This document shows positions 48,988 to 57,520 of a DNA stretch of 64,000 nt, piece after piece (the first letter of the stretch is position 1; every line of letters begins with the position of its first letter). Made by a program: the position numbers and the translations under genes. Below the pieces are notes generated by a model that saw only the letters and a list, made by a program, of their open reading frames with translations, was not told where the DNA came from and did no database searches. This DNA comes from Microvirga thermotolerans (GTDB taxonomy: Bacteria; Pseudomonadota; Alphaproteobacteria; Rhizobiales; Beijerinckiaceae). The stretch spans positions 1,580,001 to 1,644,000 of the forward strand of contig NZ_CP045423.1 in the NCBI RefSeq assembly GCF_009363855.1, given 5' to 3'.

Positions 48988-49097
48988 CGCGCCGGGGCGG
49001 TTCGGGGGCGTGCGGTCTTGCCGTCGCCCGTCCCGTCGAAGACAGTTTCGCCGCGCCGGGCACCGGCGCCCGCACGGGTTGGACTTCGGAGTGAGAG

Positions 49098-50516
49098 ATG
49101 AACGTTCGGAATGAGATCTGGCAGCACGTCGACGCCGCGAAGGACCGGCTCATCGACCTGAGCGACCGGGTCTGGGGCATGCCCGAGGTCTGCTACACCG
49201 AGGTGCGCTCGGCGACGGAGCACGCTGCGGAACTGCGCCACCAGGGATTTCGCGTCACGGAGGGCGTTGCCGGCATTCCGACCGCCGTCATCGGCGAGGC
49301 GGGGGAGGGCGGTCCGGTCATCGCCTTTCTCGGCGAGTTCGACGCGCTGCCCGGCCTGAGCCAGGAGGCGGGCGTCGCCGAGCACCGGCCGGTGGAGCCC
49401 GGCGGGCACGGGCATGGCTGCGGCCACAACCTGCTCGGGGCGGGCGCCATGCTGGCGGCCGTCGCCCTGAAGAACTGGCTGGCGGAGAAGGGTATCCCCG
49501 GCCGCGTCCGCTACTACGGCTGCCCCGCGGAAGAGGGGGGAGCGGCCAAGGCCTTCATGGTGCGGGCCGGGGCCTTCGACGATGCCGACATCGCCATTTC
49601 CTGGCATCCCTACAGCTTCTGGGAGGTCGCGCCCGCCCTGTCCCTCGCCAACACGCGTGCCGACTTCACCTTCACCGGACGCGCGGCCCACGCGGCCGCC
49701 TCGCCCCATCTCGGGCGCAGCGCCCTGGATGCCGTCGAGCTCATGAATGTCGGCGTCAACTACATGCGCGAGCACATGCCCTCCGACGCCCGCGTGCACT
49801 ATGCTCTCCTCGACACCGGCGGCATCGCGCCCAACGTGGTGCAGGCCCGCGCCCGCGTCCGCTATTCCATCCGCGCGATGGATCTGCCCGGCATGCTCGA
49901 GCTGGTGGAGCGCGTGCACAGGATCGCGCAGGGCGCGGCCCTCATGACCGAGACGAGCGTCGAGATGCGCATCGTCAGCGCCGTATCGAACACCCTCGGC
50001 AACAGGCCGCTGGAGCAGGCCCTGCACAATGCCATGGAAGAGCTCGGCCCGCCGCCCTTCGACGAGGCCGACCGCGACTTCGCCCGCCGGATCCGCGCGA
50101 CCCTCTCCGAGCAGGAGATCGCATCCGTCTACCGGGCCGTCGGCCAGCCGCGGACCGATGCGCCGCTCGCGGACTTCCTCGTGCCCCTCGACGCTCCGCG
50201 CAAGCCGATGATCGGCTCCACCGACCTCGGCGACGTGAGCTGGGTGGTGCCGACGGTGCAGGCGCACGCGCCCACGGTGGCCATCGGTACGCCGTTCCAC
50301 ACCTGGCAGGTCGTCGCCCAGGGCAAGGCGCCGGCGGCGCACAAGGCCATGGTCCACGTCGCCAAGGCCATGGCCGCGACGGGCATGGCAGCGATCATCG
50401 ATCCGGGCCTCGTGGCCGCCGCGAAGGCCGACCTCGCCGGACAGACCCGCGACACGCCCTACGTGAGCCCACTGAGGAACGGCGTCGAGCCGCCGCTCGA
50501 CATGTCGATCAACTGA
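49098..50516 (+). CDS. M20-family amidohydrolase (AbgB/aminobenzoyl-glutamate hydrolase-like)
   Basis: A 472-residue M20D metallopeptidase-fold protein: FLGEFDALPGLSQEAGVAEH, metal-binding GGHGHGCGHNLLGAGAM, CPAEEGGAAKAFMVRAG, ISWHPYSFWEVAP, lid-domain GRAAHAAASPHLGRSALDAV and VPTVQAHAPTVAIGTPFHTW with a late metal-ligand His. The AbgB subgroup cleaves p-aminobenzoyl-glutamate and related N-acyl amino acids. It sits 110 bases after the alpha/beta hydrolase, in the same direction, and so probably completes breakdown of the system B substrate. No signal peptide. Confidence 0.9.
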   Translation: MNVRNEIWQHVDAAKDRLIDLSDRVWGMPEVCYTEVRSATEHAAELRHQGFRVTEGVAGIPTAVIGEAGEGGPVIAFLGEFDALPGLSQEAGVAEHRPVEPGGHGHGCGHNLLGAGAMLAAVALKNWLAEKGIPGRVRYYGCPAEEGGAAKAFMVRAGAFDDADIAISWHPYSFWEVAPALSLANTRADFTFTGRAAHAAASPHLGRSALDAVELMNVGVNYMREHMPSDARVHYALLDTGGIAPNVVQARARVRYSIRAMDLPGMLELVERVHRIAQGAALMTETSVEMRIVSAVSNTLGNRPLEQALHNAMEELGPPPFDEADRDFARRIRATLSEQEIASVYRAVGQPRTDAPLADFLVPLDAPRKPMIGSTDLGDVSWVVPTVQAHAPTVAIGTPFHTWQVVAQGKAPAAHKAMVHVAKAMAATGMAAIIDPGLVAAAKADLAGQTRDTPYVSPLRNGVEPPLDMSIN

Positions 50517-50672
50517 TCGGATGGCGAGGGACGCGGCGCATCCTCAGGGGCCGTGAGCACCGCTCCGCCGGGACGCGGGCGGGGAGACGCCCGTTCCCTT
50601 CGTTGATCTGACGCAATGAGCGCCTGCGCCGGGTGAGTATGCTGATCTCCGGATACCTGCCGGAGGTTTGTC

Positions 50673-50984
50673 ATGACATCGAAGGAAAACGGGAAAGCCG
50701 CGCGTCGTCCGCGAACGTGGCCGCTCACGGCGAGGGTGGAGCGCCAGGCCGCCCTCTTCGGAGAGATGATGGAACGGATCGGAGCGAATCCGGGAGCGGC
50801 CGCGCGGGAGCGGTTCGCGGGCGGCTTCGCGGCTGCGTGCCGGCGCTGCCTCCTCTGCCGGAACGCGACGGAATGCAGGCACTGGCTTGACGAGGGCGGT
50901 GCGGGCCATGCGCCCGACTTCTGCCCGAACGCTGCCTTCCTCGACCGCGTCAGCCGGACACAGGCGGATGTCCACCGGGCCTGA
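50673..50984 (+). CDS. DUF6455-type small cysteine protein
   Basis: A 103-residue protein: basic N-terminus, a helical segment RQAALFGEMMERIGANPGAA and a Cys cluster CRRCLLCRNATECRHWL with a final C in PDFCPNAAFLDRV, the arrangement of the DUF6455 family common in alphaproteobacteria. Four to five cysteines suggest a metal or iron-sulfur site, but function is unknown. GGAGG is six bases before the ATG. Separate transcription unit ending in the hairpin at 50992. Confidence 0.8.
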   Translation: MTSKENGKAARRPRTWPLTARVERQAALFGEMMERIGANPGAAARERFAGGFAAACRRCLLCRNATECRHWLDEGGAGHAPDFCPNAAFLDRVSRTQADVHRA

Positions 50985-50991
50985 CGACGGA

Positions 50992-51027
50992 AAGCGGCCT
51001 GCGGTTCCGCGACGGCGCAGGCCGCTT
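50992..51027. terminator. Bidirectional terminator, arms AAGCGGCCTGCG / CGCAGGCCGCTT
   Basis: A perfect 12-bp stem flanked by AA and TT, lying between the convergent DUF6455 gene and TRAP large-permease gene. It can terminate both transcripts. Confidence 0.75.
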
Positions 51028-51050
51028 CCAGAGCATCATGCGGGTGAGCC

Positions 51051-52352
51051 TCAGAACATCTTGGACGGCAGCCACAGCGTCAGGGCTGGCACGCTGACCA
51101 GGATGACGAGGCGCACGAAATCCGCCAGGATGAAGGGCAGGATGCCGCTCACCACCGTCCGCTGGGTCAGCCCCGGCATGGTCGCCTGGACCACGAACAG
51201 GTTCATGCCGACGGGCGGCGTGATCAGCCCGATCTCGGCGACGGTCACGATCAGGATGCCGAACCACACCATGTCGTAGCCGAGGGTCTGGGCCACGGGG
51301 GCGAGGAACGGCACGGTGAGCAGGATCATGGACATCGAGTCCATGAAGCAGCCGAGCACCACGTAGAAGACGAGGATCAGCACCAGCACCGCCGTCGGGC
51401 TCAGGCCGCTGCTCTGGATCAGGCCGATGAGGCCGCTCGGCAGGCCCGTCGTCTCGAGGAAGTAGTTGAACAGCGACGCGCCGATCAGGATGAAGAAGAT
51501 CATCCCCGTCAGCGATGCCGTCTCGCGGACGGCGTCCCGAAGAGCGGCGCGGTCGAGTTCGCCCGAGAGCACGGCGAGGACGAAGGCGCCGACGGCTCCG
51601 ACGGCCGCCGCCTCCGTCGGGGAGAACAGGCCGAAATAGATCCCCCCGATCACCAGTCCGAAGAGCAGGACGACGCCCCACACGCGGCCGAGCGTGGAAA
51701 AGCGCGTCGCCCAGTCGGCCCTCGGGGTCGGGGGGGCCAGTTCCGGCGACAGCTTCACCTGAACGACGATGGCGATGCAGTAGAGGATCGTTCCGACGAT
51801 GCCCGGGATGATCGCGCCGATGAAGAGCTGGCCGATCGAGGTCTGCGTGAGAATGCCGTAGATGACGAGCAGGATCGAGGGAGGGATCAGCACGCCCAGG
51901 GTGCCGCCGGCGGCGATGGCGGCCGAGGAGAGGGAGTTGCTGTAGCCGTGCCGCTTCATCTCGGGGATCGCGACCCGGCCCATGGTGGCGACCGTGGCGA
52001 GGGATGAGCCGCAGATGGCGCCGAACAGCGCGCAGGCCCCGACGGCGGTGACCGCCAGCCCGCCGCGGATGTGGCCGAAGAAGCCGTTCACGACGTTGAA
52101 GAGCGACCGCGACAGGCCGGCCCGCGCGGCGAACACGCCCATCATCACGAACAGGGGGATGACGCTGAGCGAGTAGGGGAAGACCGCTTCGAAGGGAGAC
52201 GATCCGAGGATGAAGGCCGCGCCCGTCCATCCGTTGAGGAGCCAGAAGCCCGCGACGCCGACGACCGCCATCGCGACCGCGACGGGAAAGCCGAAGGCGA
52301 TCAGAGCCAGGGCGACGACGAAACCCAGGAAGCCGATGAGTGCCGAGTTCAT
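51051..52352 (-). CDS. TRAP transporter large permease (DctM-like)
   Basis: A 433-residue protein of about 12 helices: MNSALIGFLGFVVALALIAF, GVFAARAGLSRSLFNVVNGF, GAICGSSLATVATMGRVAIP (Na+-site region of DctM), FLETTGLPSGLI and PPVGMNLFVVQATMPG. ATG 52352 overlaps the DctQ-like stop by four bases. With the small permease and binding protein encoded beside it, it imports an organic anion using the sodium gradient. Confidence 0.93.
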   Translation of the reverse strand: MNSALIGFLGFVVALALIAFGFPVAVAMAVVGVAGFWLLNGWTGAAFILGSSPFEAVFPYSLSVIPLFVMMGVFAARAGLSRSLFNVVNGFFGHIRGGLAVTAVGACALFGAICGSSLATVATMGRVAIPEMKRHGYSNSLSSAAIAAGGTLGVLIPPSILLVIYGILTQTSIGQLFIGAIIPGIVGTILYCIAIVVQVKLSPELAPPTPRADWATRFSTLGRVWGVVLLFGLVIGGIYFGLFSPTEAAAVGAVGAFVLAVLSGELDRAALRDAVRETASLTGMIFFILIGASLFNYFLETTGLPSGLIGLIQSSGLSPTAVLVLILVFYVVLGCFMDSMSMILLTVPFLAPVAQTLGYDMVWFGILIVTVAEIGLITPPVGMNLFVVQATMPGLTQRTVVSGILPFILADFVRLVILVSVPALTLWLPSKMF

Positions 52353-52834
52353 GATGCGGCCTGCGCCCGTTGAGGTGTGACGATCGTGAGAACGGCGGCG
52401 ACGATGGACAGGGCCGTGCCGACCAGGAGGGGCACCCAGTACCACATGATCGGTATGCCGAGTTGCTGGGAGCGGTCGCCGAACGTCAGCTGCTGCTGGA
52501 AGGCGTCGTAGCAATAGACGAGCATCAGCGCGAGAAGGCCGGCTGCCGTGACGCTCGCGACTGCGCGCAGGAGCCGCTCGGCCGCCTTCGGGAAGGACTC
52601 GACCAGAAGGTCGACCCCGACATGGGCGCCCGTGAGGAACGCATAGGGAATCACGAGCCAGGCTCCGGCGACGACGAACAGCTGGACGAGATCGACGACG
52701 CCGAGGATCGGCGTGCCGATCTGACGGCCGACGATGTCGGCGACCGTCACCAGCGCCGCGGCGGCATAGGCGAGAACGCCCGCCACTGCGCAGGCGGCGA
52801 TGAGCCCGCGGAGGATATGAGCCAGATTTTTCAT
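52349..52834 (-). CDS. TRAP transporter small permease (DctQ-like)
   Basis: A 161-residue protein with four hydrophobic segments and the DctQ landmarks VADIVGRQIGTPILGVVDLV, FLTGAHVGVDLLVESFPKAA and IMWYWVPLLVGTALS. It lies between the binding protein and the large permease and is co-translated with the latter. Confidence 0.92.
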   Translation of the reverse strand: MKNLAHILRGLIAACAVAGVLAYAAAALVTVADIVGRQIGTPILGVVDLVQLFVVAGAWLVIPYAFLTGAHVGVDLLVESFPKAAERLLRAVASVTAAGLLALMLVYCYDAFQQQLTFGDRSQQLGIPIMWYWVPLLVGTALSIVAAVLTIVTPQRAQAAS

Positions 52835-52859
52835 GGATGTTCCGCTATCGGGAAAGGAG

Positions 52860-52887
52860 AAGCCGCGCGGCTCTCGACGCGCGGCTT
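52860..52887 (-). terminator. Intercistronic hairpin between dctP- and dctQ-like genes
   Basis: A perfect 10-bp stem AAGCCGCGCG / CGCGCGGCTT immediately after the binding-protein stop. Hairpins here commonly attenuate or stabilise transcripts so that binding protein exceeds permease; this is inference from position. Confidence 0.6.
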
Positions 52888-52904
52888 AAGGACGGGATCG
52901 ACGA

Positions 52905-53921
52905 TCACTTCTCCTTTTGGGCGAGGCGCTTGCGCATCTCGTCGACGATCTGCTGAGCGTTCTCGACCTGGGCCGAGGTCTGCTTGATGTAGGCGTCGAT
53001 GGTGGGCTGCAGCGCCTTGCGCCAGCGCTCGCGCTCCTCGTCGCTCAGCTTGATGATGGTGTGGCCGGCCTGCTCGGCCTCCTTGCGGCCCGCCTCGTCC
53101 CACTTGTTCCACCAGGCGCCGAACTTCGCGACCAGGGCGTCGCCCGATGCCTGATCGATGCACTTGCGCACGTTCTCCGGCAGCGAGTCGTACTTGCGCT
53201 GGTTCATCACGAAGAAGAAGGGAACCGTGTAGGTGCCGGCCTCCAGGTGGTACTTCAGGACCTCGTTGAGCCCGTAGGACTTCACCGGATCCCAGGGGAA
53301 GACCGTGCCGTCGATGACGTTCTTCTGGATGTTCTCGTAGACCTCGCCGGGCGGCAGGCCCTGAGGCGTGGCGCCGAGGGCGGTCAGCATCTCGGAGACG
53401 GCGGGGCTCGGCGTGCGCAGGCGCAGGCCCTTCAGGTCCTCCATCTTCTCGACCTTCTTGTTCGAGGTATGGATGAGGCCGCCGTTGTGCGCGTGGAGCG
53501 CCAGCACCTTCAGGCCCTTGTACTCGGGGGCGAGATATTCCGGATACATCTCCCAGAGGGTCTTGCTGGCCGCGCCCGCGTCCTTCGTCATGAAGGGCAG
53601 CTCGATCAGCGACGTCCGCGGAAAGCGCCCGCGCGGCGTCCCGTGCAGGCCGTGGGCGATGTCGACCACGCCGGCGAGCACCTGCTCCTGCTGCTTGGCG
53701 ATGTTGCCGAGCTGGGTGCCGCCGGGGAAGATCTCGAACTTCACCGCCCCGCCCGTGCACTGGGTGACCTGCTCCGTCCACGGCACGATGAAGTCCGTAT
53801 GAATGCCGTGAACCGGCGGCAGGTAGTGGCTGAGCTTCAGGGTCGTCTGCGCCGCCGCCGGCATGGTGGCGGCGCACAGCGCGGTCGCGGCCAGAGCCGC
53901 CAGCTTCGTCAACGATTTCAT
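52905..53921 (-). CDS. TRAP transporter solute-binding protein (DctP family)
   Basis: A 338-residue precursor with a Sec signal peptide (MKSLTKLAALAATALCAATM, cut after AAA-Q). The mature part has LKLSHYLPPVHGIHTDFIVP, FEIFPGGTQLGNIAKQQEQV, GLRLRTPSPAVSEMLTALGA (the Arg of RTPSP normally binds the ligand carboxylate) and NVIDGTVFPWDPVKSYGL. First gene of the leftward TRAP operon. The ligand is probably a carboxylate; the P450 gene on the same strand upstream suggests an aromatic or alicyclic acid. Confidence 0.92.
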   Translation of the reverse strand: MKSLTKLAALAATALCAATMPAAAQTTLKLSHYLPPVHGIHTDFIVPWTEQVTQCTGGAVKFEIFPGGTQLGNIAKQQEQVLAGVVDIAHGLHGTPRGRFPRTSLIELPFMTKDAGAASKTLWEMYPEYLAPEYKGLKVLALHAHNGGLIHTSNKKVEKMEDLKGLRLRTPSPAVSEMLTALGATPQGLPPGEVYENIQKNVIDGTVFPWDPVKSYGLNEVLKYHLEAGTYTVPFFFVMNQRKYDSLPENVRKCIDQASGDALVAKFGAWWNKWDEAGRKEAEQAGHTIIKLSDEERERWRKALQPTIDAYIKQTSAQVENAQQIVDEMRKRLAQKEK

Positions 53922-53966
53922 TGGGTCCTCCCGGATTTGCCGCGATCTTGCGGATTCTGATTTCGG

Positions 53967-53980
53967 ATTCCAATAGGAAT
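53967..53980 (-). promoter_or_regulatory. Palindrome ATTCC-AATA-GGAAT upstream of the TRAP operon
   Basis: A perfect 5-bp inverted repeat 46 bases upstream of the binding-protein start codon, in the gap after the P450 gene; a plausible operator for the TRAP operon. Confidence 0.45.
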
Positions 53981-54012
53981 GTGGGCCATGACGTAGCGTC
54001 GCCGCCCGCGCC

Positions 54013-56412
54013 TCACAGGGCGAGGGAGAGCTTGCCGCTCCTGGCCCGCGAGCAGCAGACCATCATGCGCCGGTTCTCCGCCCGCTCGGACTGGGTGAGA
54101 ACCTTGTCGCGATGGTCGACCTCCCCCTCGATCAGGTTGACCTCGCAGGTTCCGCAAAGCCCTTCCTCGCAGTCGCTCGGCACGTCGACGCCGACCGCGC
54201 GCAGGGCCTGGAGAACCGTCTGGTCGGGCGGCACGTGGACCGTCAGGCCGGAATCCCTGAGCTCGACGTCGAAGCCGATTTCCCTGCTCGGGTCGAGCTG
54301 CGTGCCGGCCGAGCTGAAATGCTCCACATGCAGCATGCCGTCCGGCCAGCCCTCCGCGAGCCTCTCCAGATGGGTCAGGAGCCGCTCCGGGCCGCAGGCA
54401 TAGACCTGCGTCCCGGGCTTCGCGTCGCGGGTGAGCGCCTCCAGATCGAGGCGCCGGCCCTCGCACGAGGGGTAGAGATGCAGGCGCTCGCCGTGGTCGC
54501 GCCGCAGCCGCTCCACGAAGGCCATGGTCTCGAGCGCGCGGCCGGCATAGTGGATCGCATAGTCCTTGCCGAGACGCTTCAACCTGTCGGCCATGGCGAC
54601 GATGGGCGTGATGCCGATGCCGCCGGCCACGAGCAGATAGGAGGAGGCGCCCTCCTCGAGGCGGAAGTGGTTCTTGGGCCCGCCGATCCGGACGAGCATG
54701 TCCGGGCGGATCCGCTCGTGGATGAAGGCCGAGCCGCCGCGCCCCTGCGGGTCGCGGAGAACGGCGATCTGGAAGGTGTACGGGTCGTCCTGGTCGCCGC
54801 AGAGGGAGTACTTGCGCACATAGTCGCCGATCGTCACGTCGAGATGCGCGCCGGGGCTCCAGCGCGGCAGCCTGCGGCCCCTCGGATCCTCGAGCGTCAG
54901 ACGGACGATCCCATTCGCTTCGGCGTGCACCTCGCGGACGCGCAGCTGGCGCGCGGCATCGCGCTTGGCGGGCGCGCCGATGGGGAAGGCGGTGAAGCGC
55001 TCCAGAATCGCCGGGTCGCGACGCTCGGGATTGGCGGCCGGGTCCCATTGCACCCAGAGATGGTCGGGCCCGCGGAAGGAGGTGTTGGGGAGATAGGTGA
55101 AGGTCTGGTTCGGAACCAGCTCCATGTGCGGCAGGCGCCGCGTCAGCTCCTCCAGGAAGATGCGCATCTCCATCCGCGCGAGGTTCTTGCCCATGCACTG
55201 ATGGCTGCCGTAGCCGAAGGTCAGGTGGTCGGTGGTGTTGTCGCGGTAGATGTCGAGTTCGTCCGGGTTCTCGAAGTGCCGTCCGTCGTGGTTGGCGGAG
55301 GCGCTCACGATCAGGAGCTTCGAACCCTTCGGGATCTCCACGTCGCCGATGCGCGTGTCGACGGTCGCGATCCGCCGCCAGGCGACCACCGAGCCGGAAT
55401 AGCGCAGGCACTCCTCCACCGCGTTCGGGATGAGGGAGGGGTTCTCGCAGATCTCCTGCCAGATCTCACGGTTCTCCAGCAGCAGCCGGAACATGTTGGC
55501 CGAGGCGTGGGCCGTCGTCTCGTGTGCGGCGACGATGCCGGCCATCATCATGGAGTGCAGGTAGGAATCGGTGACGACCTCAGGCAGGTCCTTCTGCTTG
55601 CGGATTCCGTAAGGCATCCAGCCGTGGCGGTCCGGATCCTGGCGCATCTTCTCCAGCACCTTGCCGGCGTACTGCCAGAACTTGCCCACCGTCTCCGCGA
55701 CCGCCACCTGCTCCTCGGGCGAGGGGCGGCCCCAGGTGTTGACCGTGTGGGCGATGGAGTATGTCCGCAGCGTGTCCATGTCCTCCTCGGGCACGCCGAG
55801 GAAGTGCAGGGCCACCGTCAGAGGGATTTCCCACAGCATCTCGTCGACCAGGTCGGCTCGGCCCTTGTCGGCGATGCGGTCCACATATTCCCGCGTCAGC
55901 CGCCGCACCATCCCCTCGTGATGCGCCAGCTCCTCGGGCGTGAACGGCTCCATGAGGGCGCGCCGCCGCTCCATGTGCGCGGGCTCGTCCTCGTTCACGA
56001 GCGTACGGTTCATTCCGTAGTTGTAGCGTTTCAGGGTGTCCTGGGCGGCCTGCGAGACGGGCGTGATCTTCTCCAGGGCGATGGAGGGGGAGAACACCCG
56101 GTTGTCGCGGAAGATCGCCTTCACGTCCTCGTACCGGCTCACCACCCAGTAGCCGAGCTTGGGGCTGTAGAAGACCGGCTCCTGCTCGCGGGACCAGCGC
56201 AGCGCCTCCGCCGGGTCGACCTGGTACGGCCCCTCGAACGGATCGAAGGCGGCGGCATTGGCCGAGATGGGGCAGCCGGTGGGGGAAAGGGCGGGAGCGC
56301 TCCCGGGCGATGCGCCGCCGAACGGGCAGCGGCCGCCCTGCAGCGGGCCCGGATTCGCGGCCTCCGGCAGCGCGGTGCCGACGCGCGCGGTGTCGATACG
56401 GGGTTGCGTCAT
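54013..56412 (-). CDS. Self-sufficient cytochrome P450 fused to phthalate-dioxygenase-type reductase (CYP116B-like)
   Basis: A 799-residue three-part enzyme. P450 domain (about 55-460): I-helix AAHETT at 295-300, ExxR E334-R337, heme-ligand C406 in FGYGSHQCMGK. Reductase: flavin motif R533-K-Y-S and nucleotide-binding VAGGIGITPIVAM (about 595-607). C-terminal [2Fe-2S] ferredoxin with C748, C753, C756 and C786 (C-x4-C-x2-C-x29-C). The whole electron chain from NAD(P)H to heme is therefore in one chain, as in P450RhF and other CYP116B enzymes that hydroxylate, O-dealkylate or S-oxidise small aromatics. ATG 56412 has AGGAGG seven bases upstream; frames beyond it run into the operator. It is divergent from an IclR regulator and followed by a TRAP importer, a plausible uptake-and-oxidation module. 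Confidence 0.93.
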   Translation of the reverse strand: MTQPRIDTARVGTALPEAANPGPLQGGRCPFGGASPGSAPALSPTGCPISANAAAFDPFEGPYQVDPAEALRWSREQEPVFYSPKLGYWVVSRYEDVKAIFRDNRVFSPSIALEKITPVSQAAQDTLKRYNYGMNRTLVNEDEPAHMERRRALMEPFTPEELAHHEGMVRRLTREYVDRIADKGRADLVDEMLWEIPLTVALHFLGVPEEDMDTLRTYSIAHTVNTWGRPSPEEQVAVAETVGKFWQYAGKVLEKMRQDPDRHGWMPYGIRKQKDLPEVVTDSYLHSMMMAGIVAAHETTAHASANMFRLLLENREIWQEICENPSLIPNAVEECLRYSGSVVAWRRIATVDTRIGDVEIPKGSKLLIVSASANHDGRHFENPDELDIYRDNTTDHLTFGYGSHQCMGKNLARMEMRIFLEELTRRLPHMELVPNQTFTYLPNTSFRGPDHLWVQWDPAANPERRDPAILERFTAFPIGAPAKRDAARQLRVREVHAEANGIVRLTLEDPRGRRLPRWSPGAHLDVTIGDYVRKYSLCGDQDDPYTFQIAVLRDPQGRGGSAFIHERIRPDMLVRIGGPKNHFRLEEGASSYLLVAGGIGITPIVAMADRLKRLGKDYAIHYAGRALETMAFVERLRRDHGERLHLYPSCEGRRLDLEALTRDAKPGTQVYACGPERLLTHLERLAEGWPDGMLHVEHFSSAGTQLDPSREIGFDVELRDSGLTVHVPPDQTVLQALRAVGVDVPSDCEEGLCGTCEVNLIEGEVDHRDKVLTQSERAENRRMMVCCSRARSGKLSLAL

Positions 56413-56445
56413 CTCGAAGCCTCCTACCGTGCTGCTCGGGTCCGT

Positions 56446-56477
56446 GCTATTTACGAATAGCGCACAATTATGTGCGC
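56446..56477. promoter_or_regulatory. Two abutting palindromes in the P450/IclR divergent region
   Basis: GCTATT-TACG-AATAGC (56446-56461) and GCGCACA-ATTA-TGTGCGC (56460-56477) are both perfect inverted repeats, overlapping by two bases. The pair lies 34 bases from the P450 start codon and about 150 from the IclR start. Likely binding sites for the IclR protein and the P450 promoter region. Confidence 0.6.
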
Positions 56478-56624
56478 ACATCGAGCATACAGACAGTTTC
56501 GGCCGGGAATCAAGACAGGCGCGGGCGGGACGAGGGTCGTTCGGCACGGTTTCCGGCGCGCCGCTGCGGCCTTGCGACGGTGAGCGAAACGCTCGAGAGA
56601 GCTGTCGGTCCGGGGGAGAGGCGC

Positions 56625-57368
56625 ATGAGAGGCGGGAAGAAGACGGGGACGGAGCCGGGCGGGCACGGGCAGAAGACCGCGCCCGCCAGGACGAACCAGC
56701 TTCAGACCCTCGACCGGGGCCTTCAGGCCCTCGGCATCGTCGCGCAGAGCGCGAGCGGCATCACCATTGCCGACCTTGCGGCACGGCTCGATATCCACCG
56801 GGCCATCGTCTACCGAATCGTCTCGACGCTCGAATCCCATGCCCTGGTCTCGCGAACCCCGGAGGGGCAGATCCATCTGGGGGGCGGAATCCTGGTGCTG
56901 GCCTCCCGGTTCGAGCCGCAGTTGCGCTCCATCGCCCGGCCCATGCTGCAGAGGCTGGCCCAGGACACGCGGGCGACGGCCTTCATCTCGGTGGCCCAGG
57001 CGGAGGAATGCGTCGTCATCATGGTCGCGGAGCCGGAGGAGGGCCTGCTGCGCGTCGGGTACCGGGTCGGCAGCCGGCATCCGCTGACGCTGGGGGCCGC
57101 GGGCATCGCCATCCTGGCGGGCCGGCCGGAGGGGCCCGACGATCCGGAGGCCGTCCGACAGGCGCGAAGGGACGGCTTCAGCCTCACCAGGGGGCAGCTC
57201 CAGCGCGGCGCCGTGGGAGTGGCAAGCCCCATCCATCTGCCGGACCGGCCCCGCACGGGCTTCGAGGCCTGCATCGGCGTCGTGGCCATGGACGATCTGG
57301 ATACCGAAACGGCGATTGCCGCCGTCAGGTCGGCGGCGCGCAAGCTCGCCTCGCTCATGCAGGCCTGA
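56625..57368 (+). CDS. IclR-family transcriptional regulator
   Basis: A 247-residue IclR regulator: winged HTH (LQTLDRGLQALGIVAQSASG, ITIADLAARLDIHRAIVYRI) and an effector-binding domain (about 100-247; LARPMLQRL-like helix, FISVAQAEECVVIMVAEPEE, GYRVGSRHPLTLGAAGIAIL). ATG 56625 follows GGGGGAG; longer 5' frames overlap the P450 gene. Divergent from the P450 with palindromes between, it probably controls P450 and perhaps TRAP expression in response to an aromatic-type effector. Confidence 0.9.
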   Translation: MRGGKKTGTEPGGHGQKTAPARTNQLQTLDRGLQALGIVAQSASGITIADLAARLDIHRAIVYRIVSTLESHALVSRTPEGQIHLGGGILVLASRFEPQLRSIARPMLQRLAQDTRATAFISVAQAEECVVIMVAEPEEGLLRVGYRVGSRHPLTLGAAGIAILAGRPEGPDDPEAVRQARRDGFSLTRGQLQRGAVGVASPIHLPDRPRTGFEACIGVVAMDDLDTETAIAAVRSAARKLASLMQA

Positions 57369-57520
57369 CGGCCCGCTCCGCCCTGCGGTTGTGCGCAAAG
57401 CCCATCGGCTGCTCCGGCAGACCGCGGGCGCGCCATATCGCCTCCTTCCAAGGTCAAGCTTTGTCCGGTAGAGAGGCCGCTTTCATCGGCGGCGCCGTCC
57501 GGCGTTGCAGAATTTTGCTC

